Assembly (NCBI GenBank): GCA_022453515.1
Contig: JAJNNY010000057.1
Location: forward strand, 1-64,000
Direction of reading: 5' to 3'
Source of the DNA: Astrocystis sublimbata
Lineage: Eukaryota > Ascomycota > Sordariomycetes > Xylariales > Xylariaceae
DNA: 64,000 nt
Below, piece after piece: positions 43,001 through 54,679 of the stretch; position 1 is the first letter of the stretch; the number at the start of each line of letters is the position of its first letter. The notes under the pieces are model-generated. The model saw only the letters and a program-made list of their open reading frames with translations. It made no database searches and was not told the origin of the DNA. The position numbers were made by a program, and so were the translations under genes.

Positions 43001-46000
43001 GCGCTCGCTCGCTGCTGCAACCAAAATTCTAGACCGCCGCGGGGGTTGCGTGGTCTTTGCGATCGTCGGTGTTTTACATCCCCTCCCTCAGCAGCATGTG
43101 AAGCTATCGTCCCGTCCGTTTAGGAGCCCGTTATCTTAGCTAGCTCCGTGTTCTAGGCGTTCTTGATTCTCGAGCCTAGAAGCTTGACTCACAATAAGTT
43201 CAGACGAAAACTGCTTGCGATATCGCAATTTCGGCATCTTTAGCATTACAAGGAGCAGCATGAGATAAGCATAGGTATCTACTTAGTAGGTAGGTATTAA
43301 AATAAATGCCCGTCTGATCATCTGTCATGTTATACGGCATGATAGAAGATACACGATAGACCAAAGTAGATAGAGAACCTGATCGCTAGCGGTGCATGCA
43401 ATAATGCGGATGGTCAGATCGATCAAGATGTGGCTGAGCGGGTAGGCAGATGACGAGAGCCGAGCTGAGTCCTTTGGTGTGTGGAGGGTTGCATGGTTAG
43501 CCTTTTCAATAAGCCTCGAGTTGCACAGGCAATATCTCGCGATACTGGGAGCTGGTCAATATTGTGCTGCGAGATGATGCCCGATCGCCGCATTGTCGGT
43601 GTGGGAACAAGCTGAAGGAGGTAAATACATGCAGTCAGACTCTCATTATGACACTGCCCCCTCGCCCGTCGATGGCTGTCATTTCGTGTTTTCTGACACT
43701 GCCAATACTAATGACAATTTTGACTCCAATTGCTGATTATCGAGTCCAATATTGCCGAGAAATACGATGATGATGACGACTCCGTTAACGGTTCAATAAC
43801 GCAGAATGAGGGATTTGCTTGCTAATTCCTGACTTTGGGGTCTGGACCAGAGATTACGTGGGGGAAGAAGACAACCTCGTTCTTAATTTACCCATATCCC
43901 AGCATATCGCGGGGCAAGTCGTCATGCACGCACGCACCAACGCCTTATTATCTGCGCTACACTTACCGAATTGGACCTGCTCGGTGTGGCCTGGAATTGA
44001 GGCTCGACGAGTCTCCGGACGATCCATCCATCCATCCATCCGTCGCACTCGTCACGCTCGTATACCTCCTTTGGAAAACCGCCTGCATTGAGTGAAAGAT
44101 AACGATAACGGATTCGGGGAGAAGTGCGCGACATCGGCCGTCAATCGAGATAGCCTCACGGAAAGTGATAAGGTTTGCGAGCTGCTGCTGCGAGGTCTTG
44201 GAAACTGCAGCCTGCGACGGCGCTTGATGCGATGCGATGCGATGTGATGGCCTCGGTCTCGGTCGGTTGATGCGGCCAGAAGTCGGCGGAGTTCGCGGAC
44301 CAGTGGAATCCATTTCGCTATCAGTACAGTACAGTACTTATCTCACCTACCTTACCGGGGTTGCTTTGCCTCCATCGTCACTCGCCGAGCCCATAATGTG
44401 ATCGCCGAGAAGGATTGTCCAATATTGGCATTTCATGATGAAATGTTGGGATGGAAAATCGATTGTCGAGACCCTTCGTCTAGACATGCTTGAACAGGAC
44501 TTGCGAAGGCCAGAACCAGATACTAAACCCATCCTTGCCAAACCCCATTCCCCAACCTCTCCACGTTGGGGTTAATTAGTCGGATCGACGTGTCTCCGTA
44601 AAACGTGTTACGCCCAGATGTATGTACATTAGGTACTTAAAGTGTTCTAGGTTTGAACCCTGAGGCTGTGGAGGTCCAAGCTGAAAGACCAGGGCGTTGT
44701 GTTGTGCTGTGTTGTGTGTCGAGTGTGTTGGCATTTTTACACATCCTAACGCTACCTACCAACACGCACTACTTACTGAATGGCCTTAAGTAGTTGGTAA
44801 ATGGCTGCTGCAGGCCTTGTGTTGGCTGGCCCTTGCTGCGCTGGCAATCGAGGGCTGGCAACACGCACATAATTCAGAAATACCTATCTAATTTCGATAC
44901 ACTTACACGTGTAGCTAGACATGGACAATAGTTCGTTGCAGAGCTTGTAATAAGTGGTTCCGTCTAATACGTGTGCGTAATGGTTCACTTTCAATTTACC
45001 AACTTGACATCCGAGTTGCCGGAGCTCTGTCCGTCCCGGAGGATGACCGATTGGCCACAACCGGCGCATGAGTGAAGAGACCACTGGCATGGTTGCGCAA
45101 ATCACTATCGGACATGGAGAATATCATAAAAAATACCCTACCTACTGTATTTTAGGTAATCCTCAGCGACTGAAACTAAACCATCAATACCCCAGACTTG
45201 ACGTCGTGGTGGCTAACAAAACTCAAATTGGAGCTTGTTCGGCTTGATGAGCTCCCGAGGCTCGTGGCGTACGGATTCGGTATATGTGCTGCGAAACGTC
45301 AATGCTTTACAGGGTATATGATCGACGGACGCTGTCATATGTGCAAAACGGTTGAACGGTCAGACGGTTGGTTCAACGGTCAAGCGATCGCGAGATACCT
45401 AGGTACATTCGGCATTGTAACCTCTCATCATCGCCTGGTTTAAATCAATCAGCTCGAGTGAGCTACATAGAACAATCACACATTGGACGAAAATGACGAA
45501 GCGACTTTCATGCGCAGCTAACGGTTTCTTTGTTCTGTCTTGCCGCATGTCTTAGATTTCGACCCTTTCTGCCCTTTAAAGCCAAAACGGCCCGTTGTGT
45601 GGGGGGATTCCAAATATTGAAATCGCCACAAGCATTCAAATATCGCCGAACGCCTTTCCCCAAAAGATGCCCTTCGCACACGTAGATTGACAGACTCGCA
45701 CACAGTTGACGCGGTCTCGGATTGCCTCTATCAGTCGGTCCTGGCGATCTGGCACGCCTAGAGATGGTGGTTGCGGGTGCTGATCGCTGATCCTCAGGCG
45801 ACCTAGCATGGAACTACCTGTCTGGGCATTATCTGGGCGTATAAGCCTCTGCGCATGCCTCGTCAAGCTGTCGTTGCCGGTGACCGAGAAGCCTGACTGA
45901 GAGGAGAAGGATGGGCGGTGTTTTTGTAGGTCCTACTGACCTGACCATTACCTAGCTATTACCTATTAATACTTGAATTTCGACATGATATTGGCGAATT

Positions 46001-46551
46001 TGGTGAAGATCAACATGGCAACTTGGGTTGGGGGCGAAACGTGTAAGTGGACTATTGTAAGTGTACTTGGACAACTCGAACTGCCTATTGCAATTAGGCA
46101 AGCCGGGCAGGAGGCCGTGTCGCCTGAGAACGCATCACTTGTGTGAGGACGGTACTAGGTAGTGTTGCGACAGTGGCGCATTGTTCAACTGTAACGTATC
46201 CTCAACTGGCCTCTCCGTAGGTGAGGTTTTAGGGTGGCGGAGTTGGGTTCGGCGGCGCTGTTGGACCATCGATCCTTGTCCGTTCTCGGCATCGTCACCG
46301 CCGCTGGACGGATTTGACATATGTTGCGCCTGGAGAATCAGATGCGGGCATCTGTACGGGCGCTCGCCTTGTGAATGACATGTTTGCGACTTACACACGC
46401 CCGCGTACATATTCAATACACAAATCACACACATTACGACATTCACACGCCGACCTGGCCTGACTTCACACTGACATGACTTCACTTACACACATCCGGA
46501 TCCTCCTGTCCAGTCTCCGGGACTTCCAGGTCCAAACCGAAACACCGAGGA

Positions 46552-46557
46552 TATAAA
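46552..46557 (+). promoter_or_regulatory. TATA box, candidate promoter of a long-leader transcript
   Basis: TATAAA in the context GAGGATATAAACGCGGG. The next convincing plus-strand CDS begins 1.64 kb downstream, so transcription from here would give an unusually long leader. Confidence 0.4.
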
Positions 46558-48198
46558 CGCGGGCTTATCTCCAACCCTGGCCCAAGGGTCCAAGAATCAT
46601 CTTATCAGGTCATCCCAAGTGATTATCTTTTAATCTAAACCACCCACCACACGGACGACCAGGCACACTCGAGCAGATGCCTACCTAAGCAGGTGATTCA
46701 TCTACGAGCCAAGCCAAGCCTATCAGTGTTTTTCGAGAGTGGGTGTGGACGCGATCGACTGCGGGTGCAGTAGCGCATAGATTGTCGATCCGTTTTCAGT
46801 CACGGTCGCTCAGTACGTCAACCGTTTTTGGCTGTCTCTCGTCCGTCTGTCTCTCGCGCTTACACTTACACTAAATGCAAGTGTTTAAATGCCTACTATC
46901 GAACTGCAATTCTGACAGCATTATTACAACTCGACAGCAGCTTCGTTACGAGCTGTGAGTACGATCAACAGATAAGTATGACGCTCTCTTGGCTTCGCCC
47001 TCTTGGCCGGCTCGCTGTTTCAAGGACTTCCTTCTTGTGGAAGCTCGTCCGTCCAACTTCGCCCCCTCCCCCGCATTTTACCGTATCTTACCCGTTGTTT
47101 TTTGGATATGTACCCTACCCTTGCCTGCGCCCGCCCCACCCACACGCACCTCTGCCCCTCCGCTGAGCAGGCATATGGCCCCCATGCCCAGGCATGGCCT
47201 CTGGGCATGCATCCCGCCAGACACCTCTACAGGCTGCAGGCTACAGGCTGCTAGCAGCCCAACAACCTTGCGCTACAGCAGGCCCAGCGCGCTAGGAAAG
47301 ACCCTTCAGCGGTGGCTAGCACTCATGAGTGGTCGGGAAGCGAGCGACGGAACGGTAACAAGCGAAGGTGTCAACATCTCGACATCGCCCACTCTTTTCT
47401 TCCCAGCCGTCCGGTCTCGCGTCAGCCTAACAGAAAAGCCTTTTCCTGCCGTTTTCCAGATTTTGCCTCTTATTTGCCTCTCCCGTGCGTTGCCATAAGT
47501 CGTTTCCTTATTAGACCGGGGGGCGCTGCTCCATCTCTGCCTGGGACCCCTTCTTCGCTTGTTCCTGTTTTCCTGATTTTCGCATTTTGCACCGGATCCC
47601 CCTGTGCCCATCTGACACTACCTGAACTGCCCTATCCCCCTCCACTGCGTCATCTTGCCGACAGACGTCTCTAATAAACCCAGAATTCCCAGGAAACCAA
47701 ACAACCCGCCAACCCATAGTCCAACCCGTTGTCCAACCTGCAACCTGCACAACAACCTGCCCACAACCACAGCTTTGTATCAAGGCTTATATGAGCAACG
47801 CCATTAGTCTGCAGCGCCGGTCATCAGGTCATCTGCCAACTGCAACTCTGACACCCACCAAGGATAAATCAACAATAGCCAAGGAGTCGTGAACACACAC
47901 CGCCAACCACTTACACCACCTAAACCAACCTTACCACTTACAACCACCTACACCAACCAAGGTTACCACTTATAACCACCTACACCACTTACACCACTTA
48001 CACAGCACTGTAACAGAGTGCTACCACCACACCCAACCCAACTGTCACCTGCCACGCGTCGCACCCGATCACGGAACCAAGACTCGACTACTACTACTAA
48101 GCTTCGTCTATATGTTGTACACACATCTATAGATCTATATATACATCCTCACTCGTCCACCCTCTCACCACAAACTCTTCCGTTTCCCTCTCACATCC

Positions 48199-48834
48199 AT
48201 GACGCGAAACAGCCCGCGTCTCTCTGACGAGTTTTCGAAATCACCGCAATACTACCAATATCAGCACAGTCGGCCGAGCTCGCAGCACAGCCAACACCTT
48301 CCATCGCCACACAAACTCGCCCACTCGAGGACGCACTCGCCGCATCGCTCGTCGCAGAAGGGCTCGCACAAGAGCTCCAAATCATCGCGATCGTCGCTTT
48401 CGTCTCAACATCCCCTCGCATCGTCACCTCTCAAGATGGTGTCCTCAACAACCTCGTCGCGCCAGCCCTCGCGGGATGCGCAATACTACTACCTGCCCGA
48501 TGATGTCGAATTCGACCTGTCCGACGGCCAGCACGGCGGTCACGCCTGGGCCGAGCCCATCGTCATCGATGACGACGATCTGATGTTCGGAGGAAAGAGC
48601 CTCAGCGCCTGGTACGAGGAGGAGCGCAGCTCACTCAGCTATCCCATCGAGGAGCACGACGAGCAGGAGGAGCACCGTGGCCGTCAGCGATCCCGTCAAC
48701 AACACCAATACCAGAGCCACCACCACCATCATCACCAGCCCCACGAGCATCATCATCAACACCACCCGCACCACCACATGAACTCAACCACCAAGAACGG
48801 CACGAACAATACCGAGCAGAAGCGACATGGATAG
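48199..48834 (+). CDS. Histidine-rich low-complexity protein, 211 aa
   Basis: One exon. Residues 1-95 are Ser/His/Arg/Pro-rich and probably disordered. A central island of normal composition follows: AQYYYLPDDVEFDLSD, WAEPIVIDDDDLMFGGKSLS and AWYEEERSSLS. The C-terminus is Arg/Gln-rich and then extremely His-rich (for instance SHHHHHHQPHEHHHQHH), ending NTEQKRHG. The acidic island DDDDLMFGGKxLSxWYEE looks like a conserved short linear motif in a disordered protein. No signal or membrane segment. It might be a regulator or metal-binding protein; the function is unknown. The long gene-free DNA upstream and CA/CT-rich leader suggest complex regulation. A frame of 212 codons with a non-repetitive core argues for real coding. 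Confidence 0.7.
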   Translation: MTRNSPRLSDEFSKSPQYYQYQHSRPSSQHSQHLPSPHKLAHSRTHSPHRSSQKGSHKSSKSSRSSLSSQHPLASSPLKMVSSTTSSRQPSRDAQYYYLPDDVEFDLSDGQHGGHAWAEPIVIDDDDLMFGGKSLSAWYEEERSSLSYPIEEHDEQEEHRGRQRSRQQHQYQSHHHHHHQPHEHHHQHHPHHHMNSTTKNGTNNTEQKRHG

Positions 48835-51147
48835 GGGTCCGACGGGGTCGTAGAGGCAGACGCACGGCAGGAGGGCCTACACTACGACTCGCATAGCTGT
48901 GCATCATACCCATGACAGCACCTTTTCCTTGCTGGTTTCTTTCCTATTATCGAGATACCCAGATACCCATCGCCCACACGGGTGAACGATCCCATCCATC
49001 GCCGGCTCTGCGCATGCGCATTCCACCGAGGCACACATTACCCGCCCGCGATATACATGAGGATCCATTACGACGATTACGACTACACAATACCTCGATC
49101 CCACGTTCCCGCATTCTGCATCTGCATTGTTGCATACTACAAGGGCACTTCACTTGCACGCATCGGCTCGGCTCGGACCATACCTACGTCTTTGACAGAC
49201 CCTGGTCGGTCTGTTTTTTTCATCATACCGACAAGAACAACAACAAGAACAACAATCCACATCGAGTTCTTTTCGTTGTCCATTGTTGGTTGTTTCTTTC
49301 ACGATATCCCACCTAGACCACGAATATCACGAGTAGACGTTACATTGCATGCATAAGAAGCGTTGCGGGCCTGATCTGGTTTTTTTTTTTTTTTTTTTTT
49401 TTTTGCTCTGAACTGCTCAGAAGGAAACCCGACTGCGCTTTCAGTATGCATCCGCGTCGGTTGCCTCCATTCTTGCTTGTTGCTATTCATTCTTTCGTGA
49501 TGTTTCCTCACGACCTTGTATTGCGTTTATATGGCGTCATGGGACTTTTGGTTTCGCTCGGCGTGACGTGGGGTATATGGTATCTTACGGTCATGAGGTT
49601 CACTCGTCGACGGAATTGATTAGAGGGGAGCGAGGGTTTCTTCCCTTTCCCGCAGCGATGGTATTGTGTGTGGGGGGGAGCGCATTCTCGGGGTCAGATG
49701 GACTGGACTGGACTGGCCAGTGATTGATTGACTCGCGCAGCGCAAGGACTAGTTCTTTTCTTCTCGGTTCGATATCCTCGTTTTGTATCGTGTCTACCTA
49801 CGCTACGCCCTGAAACAGCGGGCTTGGCTTGTTCTGCCACATCGCGAGCGGGCTAGGGCTAGGGCAGTCTAGATGCCTACTTATCTAGACCAGACCAGAC
49901 CAACATACAGACAGACAACAGGAGAAAACTTGTCGAGCGGAGATTGAATATGTTTCGGTAGCGATGATGATGTTATGATGTATTCATACGTGTTATGACC
50001 CTTTCTATTGTCATGGCAGCAAGAACGGGCCCCGCGCGGATATACATAGATACATGCCACCACTACTCTAGGATGGATGGATGGGTGGTGGTTAGAGGTT
50101 CGGAAAAGCGTGGGTGGATAGTTAGATTGGGGACTGGCGTTGTTGTTTAAATGGTAGACAGACAAAATTGCAGAAACAACTCTTCTCTTACTTTCACTTA
50201 ATGTTTAGTAATTAACTTGTCTTTATGAAATGTGTGTAGCACTTATTGTTGAAGCTATCATAAATCAATAGGCACTAATTGTCCTGAGTTTGATAAATAC
50301 TATATGAGTGAGTATTTGAATAATTGAGCTTCTTGATTGAGACTTGAGCTTCTGAGGCGGCTGTCACATGTCTTGGGGAATTCGTTGTATACAGGTAGGT
50401 ACTGTATGGTATGGTATTGGCTGGACCAAAGACCACATCATAGCCGAGGAACTTTGTTCGATCGCGGGCAGCCAGTTGCGAGCCTCTAAATACCTACATG
50501 TCCTAAATACCCAGGTGTATGTGACCCCTCATTGACCTGCATGCATGCATTCGGTTCCGCCCAATGGATCAGATCCCAGGTTCTACCTACCTAACCTACT
50601 TCTTACCTTGTCACTTGTAAGGTAAGCAGTAAGCAGCCGAGGCAGCGAAACCGCGAACCACGAATTGAAGGAATTGACGAATAGGTAAGGTAAGGTAAGG
50701 AAGGTAGCGCGTCATACGACAATTCTAGGTATCCTTCCTTCGAACTCGAGAGGGGGTTTTCTGGTAGCACAAGTCTTACAGTCTTACAGTATCGCATCGC
50801 AGGATTACGATTACGATTTGCAATTGGCAGCGACGTGGTTGATGCGTTGATCGATTGTTGTTGTTGCTTATGGGAATTATCTGAACCTTGCCTTGTCTTT
50901 AATTGGCAATTGCAACCTCTTTCAACGTCCTCCGCAATTCAGTTGGCACCGGTCATACCAACCTTCTTTCGAAAAGCCACTCTGATCATTACCTAACTGA
51001 CCTCATCCTCAATCTCACCCTCACCTTTACCGCAACCTTATCAGTGTCAACCTTCTCCTCCGATATTCCCGACCTCACCCCACCTAGGTTTCTACAACGA
51101 CTATATGTAAACAAAACAGTCACAGCTGAAACAATAGATACTATACA
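48835..51147. other. Intergenic region
   Basis: 2.3 kb without a supported gene. Contains a 25-T tract (49380-49404), GGACTGGACTGGACTGG (49701-49717), TAGGTA/GGTAAG tandem motifs (50394-50402, 50584-50635, 50683-50706) and the P450 leader. Confidence 0.55.
49380..49404 (+). repeat. Homopolymer T25
   Basis: Twenty-five consecutive T between CTGATCTGG and GCTCTG, 546 bp past the His-rich gene. Could be a nucleosome-excluding poly(dA:dT) tract. Confidence 0.9.
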
Positions 51148-54127
51148 ATGCAGCCCCAATCCCGCACCGACCTGCACGCCCTGCCCCGCGCGCCGCAGTT
51201 CCGCTTCTTCCTCGGCGTCCTCGGCCTCAGCGGTCTCTGCACGCTGCACTTCGCCCCGGACCTGATCGCCCACCTCTCCTCCTCGCAGCATCTTTTGTCT
51301 ATACTCCCGCACCCCCCCCTCGCCCTCCTCGCCTTTGTCGCATTGATAGTCTTCGGCCCGCTCCTCGGCGGCTATACCTCGCGCCGGCGCGCCGCTGCCT
51401 TAGGGTAAGTACTTAACTGGTATCTGAGTCTTTGGGTCCCTGAAACGAACTTTCTCGACTCATTATTTCATTCATTCATTCTAACATTTCTCCCTACCCC
51501 CTACTCCTCCATCACCATGACTCTAACAACACAACTCCAACAGATGTCTGCCCGCACCGCGATATCCGGCCCGCGACCTCTGGGGCATCCGGTACATGAA
51601 GGAGACGAGCCGGCAGCTGAAGGCGAACAGCATGCTGCAAGAGCGGAAGGAGACGCTGGAAGAGACGGGGGGCACGTTTGTGCATGGCGCTTTTGATTTT
51701 TTGGGAGGTGGCGGAGAGGTCATCACGACATGCGATTGGGAGGTCGTCAGGGCCGTGCTGTGTACCCAGTTTGCGGACTGGGAGATGCCGAGCGCGAGGA
51801 TTTGGGGCTTTTTGCCGGTTTTGGGGAAGCGTGAGTTCTTTTTTTTATTTATTTTTTTTAACTCTCTCGTTCTTCATTCTCTCTCTCTCTCTCCTCTTGG
51901 TTTTCTTTTTGGGTTCCTTATGATTAAAGAATGTGATGAGTGAGTGGTGAGTATGAAATTCCACACGCGTAGGAGCGTGTATAAGACGGGCTCGTGTGTA
52001 TGAGCTTTTCATGTATCACGAGTGAATGAGCAGGCCAGTTGCGCCTTCGTCTCCAATGCTTATTTCATTTAAGCGGGCATGGCGAAAGAAGAAGAAAAAA
52101 GACAACAGAAGTCTGATCCGAAACCCCCACCTCCCGTATCCAAATCACCAAGGGTGTGAAATGGAGTTCTTGCCTGATTCATATCACATCCCTCTTATGC
52201 CCGTATGTCACTCTCAGAACTTCGCCATTCTTATATTTCGATCCTATTCACATTGCAATTTGCGAAGCGTGTATAACTACATTACATTATCCTCTCCATC
52301 TCCGGTAATGGAATCACAGCTGAGCTGACCAAATGAAACAGATAGTATCTTCACCACCAACGGCCCCGAATGGCAACACTCGCGCGCCATCCTCCGGCCC
52401 GCCTTCGTGCGCGACCAGATCTCGGACCTCGCATGCGTAGACGGGCACGTACGCAAGCTCATCGCCGTCATCCGCGCCGCCACCTCCACATCTCCCACCT
52501 CCCCCGTCGACCTGCAAGCGCTCTTCTCCAACCTAACAACCGACACCATCTCGGACTTCATGTTCGGCGCCTCGACGGACCTGCTGCGCGGGGACGCGCC
52601 GGCCGACAGCTACAAGTTCGGGCGCTACTTCGACAAGGCGATGGGCAAGATTGCGTGGCGGTCGCGGATGGGGTGGTTTGGCACGCTCGTGCAGGGCAAG
52701 AGCAGGGATCCGGAGTTAGACGAGTATGCGGGTTTTCTGAGGGCGTTTGTGAGGGGGTATGTTTTGGAACTGAGGGAGCGGGAGAAGGGGCAGGCGGCGG
52801 AAGGGGGCAGGCAGAAGCATGTCTTTTTGAACGAGCTGTTGAAGTCGGGGGAGAGTGATGAGGGTGTTTGTGATCATCGTGAGTCTCTTGCTTCTTTTCT
52901 TTTCGTTTTCTTGGGATTTCATTTACTTAGCCGGACTGTTTTGGTCATCTCGTCTGCTACGTAATTACCGGAAGCATCCCTCCCATTATCGTGACAACCA
53001 CATACACCGTTGCTTCATGAGCGAAACTTCACTCAACTCGACTCGACTCAACCCAACCCACCTCCCTTTAAGGAAATCAACGGCCCCTAACCTAATCAAC
53101 TGACTGCCTGATCTCCGCTCAACTTACTAACGCAATCCCCACACACCACAGTCCTCAGCATCTTCACCGCGGGCCGCGACACGACAACAAGCGTGCTCTC
53201 CTACCTATTCTTCGAGCTCTCGCGGCGCCCGGCCATCGTCCAACGTCTGCGGCAAGAAATCGCCGACCTGGGCCTCTCCTCTCCTTCATCTGATAATACC
53301 GAGCACCCAGCCCCAACATGGGACCAGCTCCGCAGCATGCGCTACCTCAACCACGTGCTCAAAGAAGCTTTACGCCTGAACCCGCCCGTAGCCGTCAATG
53401 CGCGCGAAGCGGTGCGCGACACGGTGCTGCCGCGCGGCGGCGGCACGGATGGGAAAGCGCCGGTTTTTGTTAGGAAGGGGACGCTGGTAAGATATGTGCC
53501 GTGGGTCATGCATAGACGCAAGGATGTCTTTGGGGTGGATGCGGATGAGTTTCGGCCGGAACGGTGGGAGGATTTGAGGGTTACGTGGGTTTTTCCCTTT
53601 TCCTTTCCCTTATCTCTTTTTCTTCTCGCGATATCAGTCATAGCAGTGGTCTGGTTTGTGTGGTGCGGTACTGGGCTTGGCTTTGGCTGACTTTGACCTA
53701 ATTGGTTTCGCATGAGCAGACTCGAATATATCCCCTTTAACGCGGGCCCGCGCATCTGCATCGGACAACAATTCGCCCTCACACAGAGTATGTCCCTATC
53801 TATCCCTTACCCTGACTCTGTGGAGTCCATCTATCATTTCTATCCCTTCTTCTTACTCTTTCCCTACCCTTCCTTTGGTCGCATCCAGGATCGAGATTTG
53901 GAGCGTCGTGTCCGGTGCGCAATGAATGCGACTAGGCAGTCACTTCACTGGACGAAGTGTGAGTGCGACGGACTAACTGACTGATGCGAACAGTGGCCCT
54001 CATCACCTTCCGCCTGGTGCAAGCATTCAAGACGATCGAATCGCCCGACAACAGGCCGCTGACGCAGGTGCTGGGCATCAACACGTCCATGCTGCATGGT
54101 TGTCCGGTGAGAGTCACGCCGGCGTGA
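51148..54127 (+). CDS. Cytochrome P450, CYP52-clan-like
   Basis: Six exons: 51148-51404, 51544-51830, 52342-52878, 53152-53584, 53720-53787, 53994-54127; 571 residues, phases consistent. Two hydrophobic N-terminal segments (FFLGVLGLSGLCTLHF; LALLAFVALIVFGPLLGG) anchor it in the ER. SIFTTNGPEWQHSR is the C-helix region; AGRDTT (367-372) the I-helix oxygen motif; EALR (432-435) the K-helix ExxR; FRPERW the PERF motif; FNAGPRICIGQQ the heme loop with Cys518. This set resembles CYP52/CYP539-type enzymes that hydroxylate alkanes and fatty acids, but the substrate is not determined. Intron 2 is unusually long (511 nt) and intron 4 uses a GTGGGT donor. No reductase gene is nearby. Confidence 0.9.
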
Positions 54128-54581
54128 GCGGGGAGTATGAAGAGGAGATATTACGTAACCAAATAGGATTAGGAACAAGCCTGAATGTACACTTCATCGC
54201 TTTCGAGTAGGTACGCAATTAGTCCAGGAAGGAAGAACTCTTCCCCTAACTGGTATATTCAAACACCACCTGAGAGTTGAGTGGTCCCTAGTTACGAGAT
54301 ACTTTGTAGTGTGTTGCAGCAACCGCAAGAAGACACTGGCACGTGAGGATTGGTAATAAATACGAAGTCCGTTTCTTTTACCGTATCCTTTGCAATAGTC
54401 TTGATAGGAACCCTTTCTTGTCTCCCTGTTGATAGATAGGTACGTTGTTGAGAGAACTTGCTTACCTAAGACTGCGCTTGAATGGCTAAAGGAATAGACT
54501 TGAATTGAAGTTGGTAGCGTGAGAACAAGAATATATTTCCAAATTATCGACAGCATTTCAACCGAAACAGAAATGTACGAA
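54128..54581. other. Intergenic region between P450 and tRNA
   Basis: P450 3' UTR and tRNA 5' flank. Nothing else seen. Confidence 0.6.
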
Positions 54582-54679
54582 GCTCGGTTAGCTCAGTTGG
54601 TTAGAGCGTCGTACTAATATTATGAGAGATCGTAACATTGGTAATGCGAAGGTCATGAGTTCGACCCTCATACTGAGCA
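54582..54679 (+). tRNA. tRNA-Ile (AAU) with a 24-nt intron
   Basis: The acceptor stem GCTCGGT pairs with ACTGAGC, followed by discriminator A. The D-arm is TTAGCTCAGTTGGTTAGAGC. Anticodon stem TCGTA/TGCGA with loop CTAATA plus A gives anticodon AAU (inosine-34 after editing). The T-arm holds CATGAG-TTCGACC-CTCATA. A 24-nt intron (54620-54643) sits one base 3' of the anticodon, the standard position. TTTT about 13 bases downstream serves as Pol III terminator. Confidence 0.9.

Larger units (their letters stand above)
39322..48198. other. Gene desert of about 9 kb, including a long leader
   Basis: Apart from the fragment at 39.7-40.05 kb no gene is supported. Open frames here (for example 41542-42096 minus, 46989-47498 plus) are low-complexity or Cys/Arg-rich without family features. 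The sequence is rich in TAGGTA motifs (42310-42350, 43280-43292), CCATCCATCCATC (44028-44040), CACCATCACC tracts (41880-41935) and GTACAGTAC (44322-44337). From a TATA box at 46552 to 48198 the plus strand is pyrimidine- and CA-rich (CCACTTACACCACC-type repeats at 47905-48003), like a long 5' UTR. Confidence 0.5.

Noticed and set aside
46828..47674. Several overlapping plus-strand frames of 80-169 codons
   Set aside because: Low-complexity Pro/Ser-rich readings of pyrimidine-rich leader-like DNA in different frames; no consistent gene model.
49700..49790. tRNA-like A box (TGGCCAGTG) and B box (GGTTCGATATCC)
   Set aside because: No acceptor or T-stem pairing could be formed.
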